From positions 75,478 to 139,477 of the forward strand of contig UPXY01000003.1 in assembly GCA_900538305.1 (NCBI GenBank): a stretch of DNA of 64,000 nucleotides, given 5' to 3'. Both the position numbers and the translations under genes were made by a program. Shown in pieces: positions 9,360 to 17,317 of the stretch (position 1 is the stretch's first letter; every line of letters begins with the position of its first letter). The DNA comes from an uncultured Collinsella sp. GTDB lineage: Bacteria > Actinomycetota > Coriobacteriia > Coriobacteriales > Coriobacteriaceae. The notes beneath the pieces are model-generated. The model was not told the DNA's origin, did no database searches, and saw only the letters and a list, made by a program, of their open reading frames with translations.

Positions 9360-10799
9360 CTATTCAGCTGTCCCATCGGTGCCAGAGGCGTCTTCCGCGG
9401 GGGTTTCGGCAGCAGTATCGGCCTCGTCCGCAGTCGCGGCATCCGCGTCGGCCTCGTCCGTGGTCGCGGCATCCGCGTCGGCGACATCGGACTCATCGCG
9501 CGAGACGCCATCGCGATGTAGCTCGATCGAGGCGACGGCCCAGCCGATATGGTTCGACCCACGCACGAACGTGACATCGTACTCCGTAGTAGCACCCATC
9601 GAGAGCTCAACGGAGACGAGCGCAGTAGACTCGGTCATGGACTGGTCCATGTTCGTGATGGTGGGCGTCGCGTCCTCGGGAATCGACGAGACGATCTGCG
9701 TGCGGGCGGCATCGGAAAGGTTCGGCGCGAGGTAGGCGGAAGCGTCCTCGCCCTCGGTCACGGCGTTGAAGAGGCCAGCGATCGCATCCTGCTGCGAGGG
9801 GAAGCCGACACCACGGGTGTAGGCGAACGCAGCTCCGCCGATCGCAAGGATGACAAGGATGAGGATGACGATGAAGATCTTGAGACCAAGATGGCGATGC
9901 TTACGGCGAATCTTCATCTCCTGGCGATCCTGCTGGATCATCTCGGATTCGGTGAGCGTAAAGAAGCCGGTGTCCGAGGGATCCGGCATGAAGGCGCCGG
10001 ATTTACCGAGCGGATCGAGCGGGTCGACGGCCGCTCCATACCCGGGAGCCGCAGGCGCGGTCTCGGCCATACCGGCAGGAGCCATAGCACCGGCGGACGG
10101 TGCGGCGTCGAGCATAGCCTGAGCGCGAGCACGGGCGTCGGCCTCGGCAGGAGCGAGCTGGTAGAGACCGTCAGCCGTAGCGGAGCGAAACGCCTCGAGT
10201 GCCTCCGTGGGACGATTCGCCGCGGCAAGTGCGCGGCCGAGCCCGGCATTGATGGCATGGGCATCGTCGCGCGGCGTCGCGAAGTCGAGCGCGGTGCGAT
10301 ACGACTCCACAGCATCCTGCGGACGACCAAGCTCGACGAAGCAACCGCCGAGCGAGGCGAGCGCCGAAGCGGGCGCGGGATTCGTGCCGTCGATGGCGGC
10401 ATTGCGGAAGGCGGTGCCGGCATCGGCGACACGGCCGAGCTCGAGAAGCGCCTTGCCCAGACCAAGGTAGGCTTTATAGGGTGTCGCGTAGGTGGCATCG
10501 TCGAGTGCCTGCGTGAAGCAGCGGGCGGCTCCTTCGGCATCGCCCGTCGCAGCGAGCGCCTTGCCCTCGTTCGTAAGGAGCGCGCCGCGCTTGCCGTAGG
10601 CGGCATCCTCCAGGGCGCGCGCGTATGACTGAGCGGCATCGCGGGGATAGCCGAGCTTCATGAGCGCGTTACCGCGCAGATGGTCGACCTCGCCCGAGAT
10701 CTCGGAGGCGTCCTTGCAAGCTTCGAACATCTGGACGGCGGAGGCGAAATCGCCTGCGCGATAGGCGTTGCGAGCACGTTCGAACAGATCAGCGTTCAC
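9360..10799 (-). CDS. TPR-repeat single-pass membrane protein
   Basis: A 479-residue protein. Residues 1-230 hold about six tetratricopeptide repeats (for example YRAGDFASAVQMFEAC, LGKALLELGRVADAGTAFRNA, LGRALAAANRPTEALEAFRSA). A basic stretch KIRRKHRH then precedes one membrane helix near 315-337 (IFIVILILVILAIGGAAFAY). The outer part of about 100 residues is of a type I do not recognise, and the last 45 residues are an Asp/Ala/Glu/Thr tail containing a tandem repeat. The topology suggests that cytoplasmic TPRs bind a partner while a small domain lies outside. The start is GTG at 10799 with GGAG ten bases upstream. It follows the cyclophilin gene by 15 bases. Confidence 0.75.
   Translation of the reverse strand: MNADLFERARNAYRAGDFASAVQMFEACKDASEISGEVDHLRGNALMKLGYPRDAAQSYARALEDAAYGKRGALLTNEGKALAATGDAEGAARCFTQALDDATYATPYKAYLGLGKALLELGRVADAGTAFRNAAIDGTNPAPASALASLGGCFVELGRPQDAVESYRTALDFATPRDDAHAINAGLGRALAAANRPTEALEAFRSATADGLYQLAPAEADARARAQAMLDAAPSAGAMAPAGMAETAPAAPGYGAAVDPLDPLGKSGAFMPDPSDTGFFTLTESEMIQQDRQEMKIRRKHRHLGLKIFIVILILVILAIGGAAFAYTRGVGFPSQQDAIAGLFNAVTEGEDASAYLAPNLSDAARTQIVSSIPEDATPTITNMDQSMTESTALVSVELSMGATTEYDVTFVRGSNHIGWAVASIELHRDGVSRDESDVADADAATTDEADADAATADEADTAAETPAEDASGTDGTAE
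9421..9480. repeat. 30-bp in-frame tandem duplication
   Basis: Two adjacent 30-base units (9421-9450 and 9451-9480) differ at only two positions (CAGTCGCGG versus TGGTCGCGG). On the minus strand they encode DADAATTDEA and DADAATADEA in the acidic tail of the TPR protein. The exact multiple of three preserves the frame. Confidence 0.95.
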
Positions 10800-10814
10800 T
10801 TGGAGCTCCTTAAT

Positions 10815-11366
10815 CTACGCAGCCTCATGGACGATCTCGATGTGACGGATCTCGTCACCAGCGCGAAGGCGGCCGATGACGTCGAGACCCTCGAGCGTCG
10901 TCCCGAACACAGTGTACCCCGTATCGAGGTTATGCTGGGGACCCAAGCAAAAATAGAACTGGGATCCGGCGGAATCCGGGTGCTGCGACCGCGCCATGGC
11001 GAGCGCGCCGTCCACATGGCTGTTGCGGGGGTTCGACATGAACTCAGCCTTGATGCGCCAGCCAGGACCGCCGGTACCAGGCATGCCGTCCGGGCCGGGC
11101 TTGCCTGCGGCGACGTCTTCGGGCGTCATGTCGCGCGTATTGGGGCAACCGCCCTGGATGACGAAGTTGGGAACGTAACGATGGAACTTCAACCCATCGT
11201 AGAAGCCCATGGTGGCGAGCTCGCAGAAGTTGCCGACATGGATGGGCGCACCATCGCCGTCGAGGCGCACGCGGATGACGCCTTGAGACGTCTCGATCAC
11301 CGCCACCTCGTCGCCGCGGACGTCATACTCGGGCGTATGGAGCTCAGGCTGTGCGAAACCGAACAT
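10815..11366 (-). CDS. Cyclophilin-type peptidyl-prolyl isomerase
   Basis: A 183-residue protein that catalyses cis-trans isomerisation of Xaa-Pro bonds. The cyclophilin active-site motifs are clear: FHRYVPNFVIQGG (catalytic Arg in FHR), DSAGSQFYFCL and HNLDTGYTVFG. There is no signal peptide, so it is cytoplasmic. The internal insertion PGPDGMPGTGGPGWRIKAEF is usual in bacterial single-domain cyclophilins. The ATG at 11366 has a near-perfect GGAGGAAG site upstream. It is the first gene of a two-gene unit with the TPR protein. Confidence 0.92.
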   Translation of the reverse strand: MFGFAQPELHTPEYDVRGDEVAVIETSQGVIRVRLDGDGAPIHVGNFCELATMGFYDGLKFHRYVPNFVIQGGCPNTRDMTPEDVAAGKPGPDGMPGTGGPGWRIKAEFMSNPRNSHVDGALAMARSQHPDSAGSQFYFCLGPQHNLDTGYTVFGTTLEGLDVIGRLRAGDEIRHIEIVHEAA

Positions 11367-11463
11367 ATGCTTCCTCCAGGAGCGTCAAATCATATATCCG
11401 TTTAATTCTAGCAATATCGAGGGAATTACACGAATTGAGCACGAGGGGCTCGAGGCGCCTCTG

Positions 11464-11549
11464 GCTCGGTCTGGCTCCTATGTCCCCCTGGCACCCGATT
11501 CGCTTCGCTCACAAAGGGTGCCAGGGGGGACATAGGAGCCAGACCGAGC
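11464..11549. repeat. Long inverted repeat (33/34-base arms)
   Basis: The left arm 11464-11496 and right arm 11516-11549 are complementary over their whole length apart from one extra G in the right arm. The loop is 19 bases (GATTCGCTTCGCTCACAAA). The arms contain CCCCTGGCACC, which also appears in the repeat upstream of lspA. It lies alone in the 289-base gap between the cyclophilin promoter side and the end of the zinc-ribbon gene. There is no T run on either side, so it is not an ordinary terminator. I see no other gene in 11367-11655. Confidence 0.9.
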
Positions 11550-11655
11550 AACGACGGAGACTCAGGGGAGCCGGGATGGGTAGGATGCTTGATCGCAACC
11601 AAGCGCGACCAATAGAAGGAACCGCAGAGCTTGGCATGGAAACGGCACCAGAAGC

Positions 11656-12735
11656 TTACGGCTCCTGAGGCTCCCACTCGCCCACGTGGGCGTAGTAGTT
11701 ATCGAGGGCTGAGCTGCCGGCTTCGCGCATGGGGGCAAGGATCTCGTCCTCATGTTGGAACGGGTACTCGTCTTCAGGAACGGCAAGCGAGATGTCCCAC
11801 GATGCGCAGATGACGTCCACACGCTCGTACATCCACAAGGCGAGCTGGCGCACGTGCTCGCGGTCGTCCGTATAGGCCGAGCCGTCGGCAAGGTTCATGG
11901 CGTCGAGGTCATCGATGATGCCCTGTAGCTCATCACGGAGGGCGTAGGCGCCGGCGGAAGCGCTCTTGCGCGTCTCGAGATCAGGATCGAGGTACGAGGC
12001 GTTGAACGATGTGATGGCATCGGCGAAGCGCTCGCCGTCGTTGATCGCGACAACCGCTTCATATGCCTGGTGCAGCTGTTCATAGGCGCTGTCATCGGAA
12101 AGGGCAGAATCCTCGATGGTCTCGACGGTCGTATCGGACGCATCTTCGTCCGCCTTTCCCGCCTCGGGTGCCTCATCGGTGGTCTCGCCCTGCTGACGCG
12201 AGGGGAACATGTCCTCGGCAGACGCTCGGATCGAGTCGACCAGACCAGGCGTAACGTGGAGGGGATCGAGGACGAAAAACGCGACCACCGCCACCGCGGC
12301 AATCGCGAGTGCGACGGCTGCGACCACGCCCTTGCGAACGCGCGGGGCCCGGGAGCTGGAGGCCTTGGCGGAAGCTGCAAGATCCGAGGCGTCGAGCACG
12401 TGAGTGACGCTCGGGTCGAGCGCATCGTCGAGGACGCTGCGGGCGTTGACGGTCGATGAGACGCGCGGGAGCTCGGTTTCGATAGCCGGCTGCGAGATCT
12501 TGGGAAAGCTTGCGGTCTTTCCCGCAGCTAGATCCGAAGCAGAGGATTCAGACGAGAGGATCGCTGGTGCGGGACGGCCGCACTTGGGGCAAACGCGTTC
12601 TTGCGCGGAAAGGCGCGCGCCGCATCCTTCGCAGAAGAGGAACGAAGCGGGGCGCGGTGCATCCACGTACGCATGGCACACTGGACACACCGAGGTGCCG
12701 TCGTCTATGGTCGCATGGCACTGCGGGCAGATCAT
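11656..12735 (-). CDS. Zinc-ribbon membrane protein of unknown function
   Basis: A 359-residue protein. Two zinc ribbons lie at the N-terminus: CPQCHATIDDGTSVCPVCH and CEGCGARLSAQERVCPKCG. A low-complexity linker is followed by a single membrane helix near residues 133-155 (GVVAAVALAIAAVAVVAFFVL). The acidic segment after it leads to a helical extracytoplasmic domain of about 150 residues that I do not recognise. Zinc-ribbon plus one helix plus an outer domain is a common actinobacterial and firmicute design. GAGGAGCACAC precedes the ATG at 12735. It is transcribed in the same direction as the upstream pump gene but separated by 145 bases. Confidence 0.7.
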   Translation of the reverse strand: MICPQCHATIDDGTSVCPVCHAYVDAPRPASFLFCEGCGARLSAQERVCPKCGRPAPAILSSESSASDLAAGKTASFPKISQPAIETELPRVSSTVNARSVLDDALDPSVTHVLDASDLAASAKASSSRAPRVRKGVVAAVALAIAAVAVVAFFVLDPLHVTPGLVDSIRASAEDMFPSRQQGETTDEAPEAGKADEDASDTTVETIEDSALSDDSAYEQLHQAYEAVVAINDGERFADAITSFNASYLDPDLETRKSASAGAYALRDELQGIIDDLDAMNLADGSAYTDDREHVRQLALWMYERVDVICASWDISLAVPEDEYPFQHEDEILAPMREAGSSALDNYYAHVGEWEPQEP

Positions 12736-12880
12736 GTGTGCTCCTCTCGAATCTTTCCACGATCTCTATCGGACAAACGGGTCTTTACACCGCACGGCAT
12801 GCGCGCGATGCGAGTCGGTACGTCGAGACACCACGGGTAGCATACCACCGAAGCCGGCCAGCGGCGGAACCTGTCGGGCG

Positions 12881-15733
12881 TCAACCTCTCCGAGAGTCGG
12901 CGAAGCCTTCGGCTGCACCGCCCTTCCCTCCCCGCGAGCCACGCCTGCGGGAGGGCATCTTCACCTTGATTCCAGAAGCGGACTTCGTGACCCGCTGGCT
13001 GTCTGAACGTTGCGGGGCAGCGCCATCTGCAAGCACCGCAGAAGATGCATCGTCACGCCGGGCGCCCGCGGAACTCGCATCGGTCTCGCCCACCGTGGAA
13101 AAGCCGTCGCGTATCGTTGCATCCTGCGGGCGAGCCACTCCCCTGCGACCCGTGCCCGAAGCGCTCCGATGCGTGAAGGCGCCGACCGTCCGGTTCACGA
13201 AACGCCTGGCAGAAGAACCTGTCGAGGTAACGCGTCGACCGCCACGACGGTGCCGCGTAACGCGCACGCCGCGGCCGAAGCCCGTCGCGATCCTTCTGCC
13301 GACATCACGGCGCGCATCCATCGCTCGCGCGAGCCGAAAGAAGAGCGCGCAGGAGCCGACGGAGACCGCGAGCACATATGCCGCGGTAAGCACGCTCAAG
13401 GGGGCAATGGAGAAGAACTCGGTGAATCCAAGGATGCCGATAGCAAGACCAGCCACGATGGAGACGAAGAGCACCCGGCGCAGGAGCGTGAACGGCTGCG
13501 AGATGCGCCAGATAAGACAGCAACCCACCGCGCTCGTCGCGATGAGGCACATCGTGGAGAGCATCGAGTTATCGAGGGCGAAGAGTGCTGAGCCCACCAT
13601 GCAAAGGCACGCGGCGAGGATGACCGAAAGCGAAGCAGGCAGCGCGCGCTTCACGACGTTCACGAGGAAGCTGCCCTCCACGCGCGCGCGATTCGCCTCA
13701 AGGCCGAGCACAAAGCCGGGATACCCGATGCAGAAGAAGTTGATGAGCGTCATCTGGATGGGCTGGAAGGGATAAGGCGGGAACGCGATGCAGATCGCGG
13801 CGAGCCCCATGGAGAAGAGCGTCTTGGTGAGGAAGAGCGCGGCAGAGCGCTGTAGGTTGTTGATGGAGCGCCGACCCTCCGCCACCACAGCAGGCATACT
13901 CGCGAAGTCGTTGTCCACAAGCACGAGCTCAGCCACGTTGCGCGCAGCATCCGATCCCGCCGCCATGGCGACGGAGCAATCCGCTTCCTTGAGCGCGAGC
14001 ACGTCGTTCACGCCGTCGCCCGTCATGGCGACCGTATGCCCGCGTCGCTGGAGCGCCTGGACGAGCTCGCGCTTCTGCTGCGGCGTCACACGACCGAACA
14101 CGTGGTAGCGATCAACAGCGGCGTCGATCTTAGACGGCGTGTCGAGCGTCGTGGCGTCCACATAGGCGCTCGCGCCGGGAATCCCAACCACCTGCGCGAT
14201 GGAAGAGACGGTACGCGGGTCGTCACCGGAAATGACGTTGAGCGCGACGCCCTGCTCGTTGAAGTAGCCGATCGTCTCGGCTGCGGAGGTGCGGATCTCG
14301 TCTCGAATGGTCACGAACCCCAGCGGTTGAACGCGACCCGCCATGTCGCCGTCTTCTGTGAAACCATCGACCGATGCCACCACAAGCACGCGACAGGTGC
14401 TCGCAAGCTCTGCCACGCGGTTCTCCACCTGCGCGAACGCATCGCGATCAAGCACGAATTGCGCCGCGCCCATCACGAACGCGCCCTCTGCGAAGGCGGC
14501 GCCGCTCCACTTCTTCGCGGACGAGAACGGCACGACGCGCACGGGGTCACTGTGCGGGATCGCAGAGCCCTCATAATGGTCGAGGAGCGCCTTGCAGGTC
14601 TCGTTCGCATCGGCCGACGTGGCACGCGCGATGTTGGCGAGGGCGAAGTCCACAAGCGCCACGCCGCCTGGCAGGGCGATGCGCGCCGCGCGGCCCTCAA
14701 CAGGCAGGGGGTAGGTTCCTTCGACCTCCATACGGCCCGAGGTGATGGTGCCGGTCTTATCGAGGCAGAGTACATCCACGCGGGCGAGCGTCTCGATGCA
14801 GTACAGCTGCTGCGCGAGGACGTTTCTCCGTGCGAGACGCACGGTGGAGATAGCAAGCACCGACGAGGTGAGCAGCACGAGTCCCTGCGGGATCATGCCG
14901 AGGAGCGCACCGACCGTGGAAAGAATCGCCGCAGAGACCTCGCGCGAGGCGTCCGCACCAGAGAACATCCACGCAAGCATCGTGGTCGAGGAATCGGGCG
15001 AGGCTGCCGCCCACGAGGCGTAGCTCTCATGGGCGCTCGAAACGAAGAGCGCAAGACCCAGCGGAACCATGATGATGCTCGCGAACTTCACGATGAGGTT
15101 CAGCGTGTTCAGGATCTCGGAATTGACCTTCTTGACGTACTTGGCCTCGTTGTTGATCTTCGCAACGTAGTTTTCCGCGCCCACATGGACGACGCGCGCA
15201 TACACCAAGCCGGAGTCGAGGAAGCTGCCGCTCATGAGGTCGCTGCCCGGCTCCTTCTTGATGAGGTTGCTCTCGCCGGTGAGCAGGCTCTCGTTCACCT
15301 GCGCCTCACCAGCGAGGACGATGGCGTCGGCGGGAATCTGGTCACCGCGGCCGAGCTTTACGACGTCGTCGATGACGATCTCGTCGAGGTCGAGCTCAAC
15401 CTCCAGCCCGTCGCGCACGACCTTCGCCTTCTTCGTGGCGAGCAGGGTGAGTTTATCGACCATGCGCTTCGAGCGCAGCGCCTGAACGATGCCAATGCCG
15501 GTATTGAGCACGACGATTGCGAGGAACGTGAGGTTCTTGAAGGAGCCGGCGAGGATGACGAGCACGGCAAGCACGAGGTTGATGAGGTTGAAGAGGGTGA
15601 GCAGGTTCTCCAAGACGAGCTCGCGCACGGACTTCGTCTTGAGCTCCATGTTGATGTTGACGCGCCCCGCTTGAACGCGCTCGCGCACCTCATCTGCGGT
15701 AAGCCCGCGCACCTCGACGTCGTGTTCTGTCAT
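12881..15733 (-). CDS. CtpE-like cation-transporting P-type ATPase
   Basis: A 950-residue P-type ATPase. The phosphorylation motif is LCLDKTGTITSG, the hinge is TGDGVNDVLALKEADCSVAM, and the actuator loop is seen as LLTGESNLIKKEPGSDL. The membrane helix before the catalytic domain has IPQGLVLLTSSVLAI, which resembles the IPEGLVL motif of mycobacterial CtpE, a calcium importer; calcium is therefore the likeliest ion but is not proven. CtpE-type pumps end near 800 residues. Here about 150 extra residues, rich in Arg, Ser and Gly, follow the last helix. The start is ATG at 15733 after AGGAGG; an upstream in-frame ATG has no ribosome site. Confidence 0.88.
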   Translation of the reverse strand: MTEHDVEVRGLTADEVRERVQAGRVNINMELKTKSVRELVLENLLTLFNLINLVLAVLVILAGSFKNLTFLAIVVLNTGIGIVQALRSKRMVDKLTLLATKKAKVVRDGLEVELDLDEIVIDDVVKLGRGDQIPADAIVLAGEAQVNESLLTGESNLIKKEPGSDLMSGSFLDSGLVYARVVHVGAENYVAKINNEAKYVKKVNSEILNTLNLIVKFASIIMVPLGLALFVSSAHESYASWAAASPDSSTTMLAWMFSGADASREVSAAILSTVGALLGMIPQGLVLLTSSVLAISTVRLARRNVLAQQLYCIETLARVDVLCLDKTGTITSGRMEVEGTYPLPVEGRAARIALPGGVALVDFALANIARATSADANETCKALLDHYEGSAIPHSDPVRVVPFSSAKKWSGAAFAEGAFVMGAAQFVLDRDAFAQVENRVAELASTCRVLVVASVDGFTEDGDMAGRVQPLGFVTIRDEIRTSAAETIGYFNEQGVALNVISGDDPRTVSSIAQVVGIPGASAYVDATTLDTPSKIDAAVDRYHVFGRVTPQQKRELVQALQRRGHTVAMTGDGVNDVLALKEADCSVAMAAGSDAARNVAELVLVDNDFASMPAVVAEGRRSINNLQRSAALFLTKTLFSMGLAAICIAFPPYPFQPIQMTLINFFCIGYPGFVLGLEANRARVEGSFLVNVVKRALPASLSVILAACLCMVGSALFALDNSMLSTMCLIATSAVGCCLIWRISQPFTLLRRVLFVSIVAGLAIGILGFTEFFSIAPLSVLTAAYVLAVSVGSCALFFRLARAMDARRDVGRRIATGFGRGVRVTRHRRGGRRVTSTGSSARRFVNRTVGAFTHRSASGTGRRGVARPQDATIRDGFSTVGETDASSAGARRDDASSAVLADGAAPQRSDSQRVTKSASGIKVKMPSRRRGSRGGKGGAAEGFADSRRG

Positions 15734-15852
15734 GCATCCTCCTGCGTTCACTGCACATACGGGGCAAGTGTACCCAATTGCACGCATGCCACCGCGCGCT
15801 CGCAAAAGATGCAGAAGTGAAAAGGGAAGCCTCGATATCGCATCTGCGGCTC

Positions 15853-15933
15853 ATACCTATAGTTGGCAGTTTTCCATAGGAAAGTATCCGTACAAGCGCC
15901 TTCGCACCCAAAGTCGGCAATTTTGGGTTCGAA
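15853..15933. repeat. Two adjacent degenerate palindromic units
   Basis: Unit 1 (15853-15887) and unit 2 (15901-15933) each form a hairpin around a similar core, GTTGGCAGTTTT in the first and GTCGGCAATTTT in the second. Unit 2 has arms TTCGCACCCAAAG and TTTTGGGTTCGAA; unit 1 has arms around CTATAG and CCATAGG. They lie between the P-type ATPase and the tRNA-Arg terminator, where no gene is visible. The rest of 15734-16033 shows nothing else that I can support. Confidence 0.6.
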
Positions 15934-16033
15934 ATAACTCGAAGTACAACCAAAACAAAAAAATCGTGCGGGCCCGACAATGGGTTCGCAGGATATTCCC
16001 GCCTGGTTCCTTCAAGTCCCCCGAATAATAGCA

Positions 16034-16063
16034 CCAAACCCGCAGGTAGACCTACGGGTTTGG
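16034..16063 (-). terminator. Terminator hairpin downstream of tRNA-Arg
   Basis: Arms of 13 bases with one mismatch (CCAAACCCGCAGG and CCTACGGGTTTGG) lie 13 bases after the tRNA 3-prime end. On the minus strand the hairpin is followed by TGCTATTATT, a weak T run. Confidence 0.65.
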
Positions 16064-16075
16064 AATTGAGTGCGT

Positions 16076-16152
16076 TGGTGTCCCATGCAGGATTCGAACC
16101 TGTGACCTTCTGCTCCGGAGGCAGACGCTCTAATCCACTGAGCTAATGGGAC
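16076..16152 (-). tRNA. tRNA-Arg (anticodon CCG)
   Basis: The minus strand begins GTCCCATTAGCTCAGTGG and ends ATGGGACACCA, giving a seven-pair acceptor stem, a discriminator A and an encoded CCA end. The anticodon loop between TCTGC and GCAGA is CTCCGGA, so the anticodon is CCG, reading the CGG codon for Arg. The T loop is GGTTCGAATCC. The variable loop is short, as for class I tRNAs. Confidence 0.95.
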
Positions 16153-16166
16153 GCTGTGCATCGACC

Positions 16167-16172
16167 ATTATA
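16167..16172 (-). promoter_or_regulatory. -10 box of the tRNA-Arg promoter
   Basis: On the minus strand GAGTATAATGG gives a consensus TATAAT about 15 bases before the tRNA 5-prime end, which fits a short leader. No good -35 box is seen at the usual distance. Confidence 0.55.
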
Positions 16173-16242
16173 CTCAATCATCGCCAACGCGCCACCGATG
16201 TTTCTAATACATCGGGCACGCCGGTCTATTCGCACCATGGTA

Positions 16243-16248
16243 TACAAT
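16243..16248 (+). promoter_or_regulatory. Possible -10 box of the aro operon
   Basis: TACAAT within TATACAATGA lies 46 bases before the aroF start. The region at the -35 position (GCCGGT) does not match the consensus, so this is a weak call that rests on the -10 alone. Confidence 0.35.
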
Positions 16249-16293
16249 GAGCCGATACGAATTTGGAACACTCTGGAGTAAAGGAACCACCGC

Positions 16294-17316
16294 ATGATCG
16301 CGATCATCAAAAAAGATGCCGACCGCTCTTCCGTCGACAACCTCGTCTCGTGGATCGAGAAGAAGGGGTTGCAGGCGCACGTGAGCCAAGGCGAGAACGA
16401 GCTCATCATCGGCCTGGTGGGCGATACCACGAAGGTCGACCCGTTCCTGCTTGAATCGATGGACATCGTAGAGCGCGTACAACGCGTTTCCGAGCCCTTT
16501 AAGAAGGCGAATCGCAAGTTCCATCCTGCCGATACCGTTGTGGACTGCGGTCACGGCGTCAAGATCGGCGGCAACCACTTCCAGGTCATCGCAGGGCCGT
16601 GCTCGGTGGAGGGCGAGAACCTCATCCGCATCGCGCGCCGGGTGAAGGCGGCGGGAGCCACGATGCTTCGCGGCGGCGCATACAAGCCGCGCACCTCGCC
16701 CTACGCTTACCAGGGCATGGGTGCCGAGGGTCTCGATTTGCTCATGGAGGCCGCCTCTGAACTCGATATGCCCGTCGTGACCGAGATCATGGATCCGCGT
16801 GACGTGCAACTGTTCGTCGACAAGGGCATCGACGTCATGCAGATCGGCGCTCGCAACGCGCAGAACTTCCCCTTGCTCAAAGAGGTCGGCAAGACGCGCA
16901 CGCCCGTGCTGTTGAAACGCGGCATGTCTGAGACCGTCGACGAGCTGCTCATGGCCGCTGAATACATCATGAGCGAGGGCAATCCCAACGTCATCCTCTG
17001 CGAGCGCGGTATCCGCACGTTCGAAACGCGCACCCGCAACACGTTCGACCTGAACGCCGTGCCCGTGCTGCGCTACCTTACCCATCTGCCCGTCGTGGCC
17101 GACCCGAGCCATGCGACCGGCTACACGCGCTACGTCGTGCCCATGGCGCTCGCGGCGACGGCGGCAGGCGCGCACGGCCTCGAGATCGAGGTGCACGATG
17201 CGCCCGATACCGCATGGTCCGACGGAGCGCAGGCTCTGACGCCGGACATGTTCGACGACTGCATGCGCCGCATCGCACTCATTCGCGAAGCTATCGAGCC
17301 CGCTACCAAGGCGTGA
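16294..17316 (+). CDS. aroF: 3-deoxy-7-phosphoheptulonate synthase (DAHP synthase)
   Basis: A 340-residue enzyme that condenses phosphoenolpyruvate and erythrose 4-phosphate, the first step of the shikimate pathway. Residues 1-70 form the ferredoxin-like regulatory domain found in the type I-beta family (Thermotoga type), where Tyr or Phe often binds. The barrel follows, with VIAGPCSVEGENL, RGGAYKPRTSPYAYQGMG and DPSHATG as conserved metal and substrate motifs. AAAGGA stands ten bases before the ATG at 16294. It heads the eight-gene aromatic operon. The symbol aroF follows common usage for this family. Confidence 0.93.
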   Translation: MIAIIKKDADRSSVDNLVSWIEKKGLQAHVSQGENELIIGLVGDTTKVDPFLLESMDIVERVQRVSEPFKKANRKFHPADTVVDCGHGVKIGGNHFQVIAGPCSVEGENLIRIARRVKAAGATMLRGGAYKPRTSPYAYQGMGAEGLDLLMEAASELDMPVVTEIMDPRDVQLFVDKGIDVMQIGARNAQNFPLLKEVGKTRTPVLLKRGMSETVDELLMAAEYIMSEGNPNVILCERGIRTFETRTRNTFDLNAVPVLRYLTHLPVVADPSHATGYTRYVVPMALAATAAGAHGLEIEVHDAPDTAWSDGAQALTPDMFDDCMRRIALIREAIEPATKA

Positions 17317-17317
17317 T

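Noticed and set aside
12510..13775. 421-codon plus-strand frame over the zinc-ribbon and pump tail region
   Set aside because: Arg/Ser/Ala-rich shadow without motifs; it spans two minus-strand genes and a promoter gap.
14036..15820. 594-codon open frame opposite the P-type ATPase gene
   Set aside because: Same reason: the ATPase motifs are on the minus strand in a single continuous frame.
15690..16037. 115-codon minus-strand frame across the paired repeats
   Set aside because: Its repeated KLPT-G motif is only the translation of the two palindromic units, and there is no family or ribosome site.
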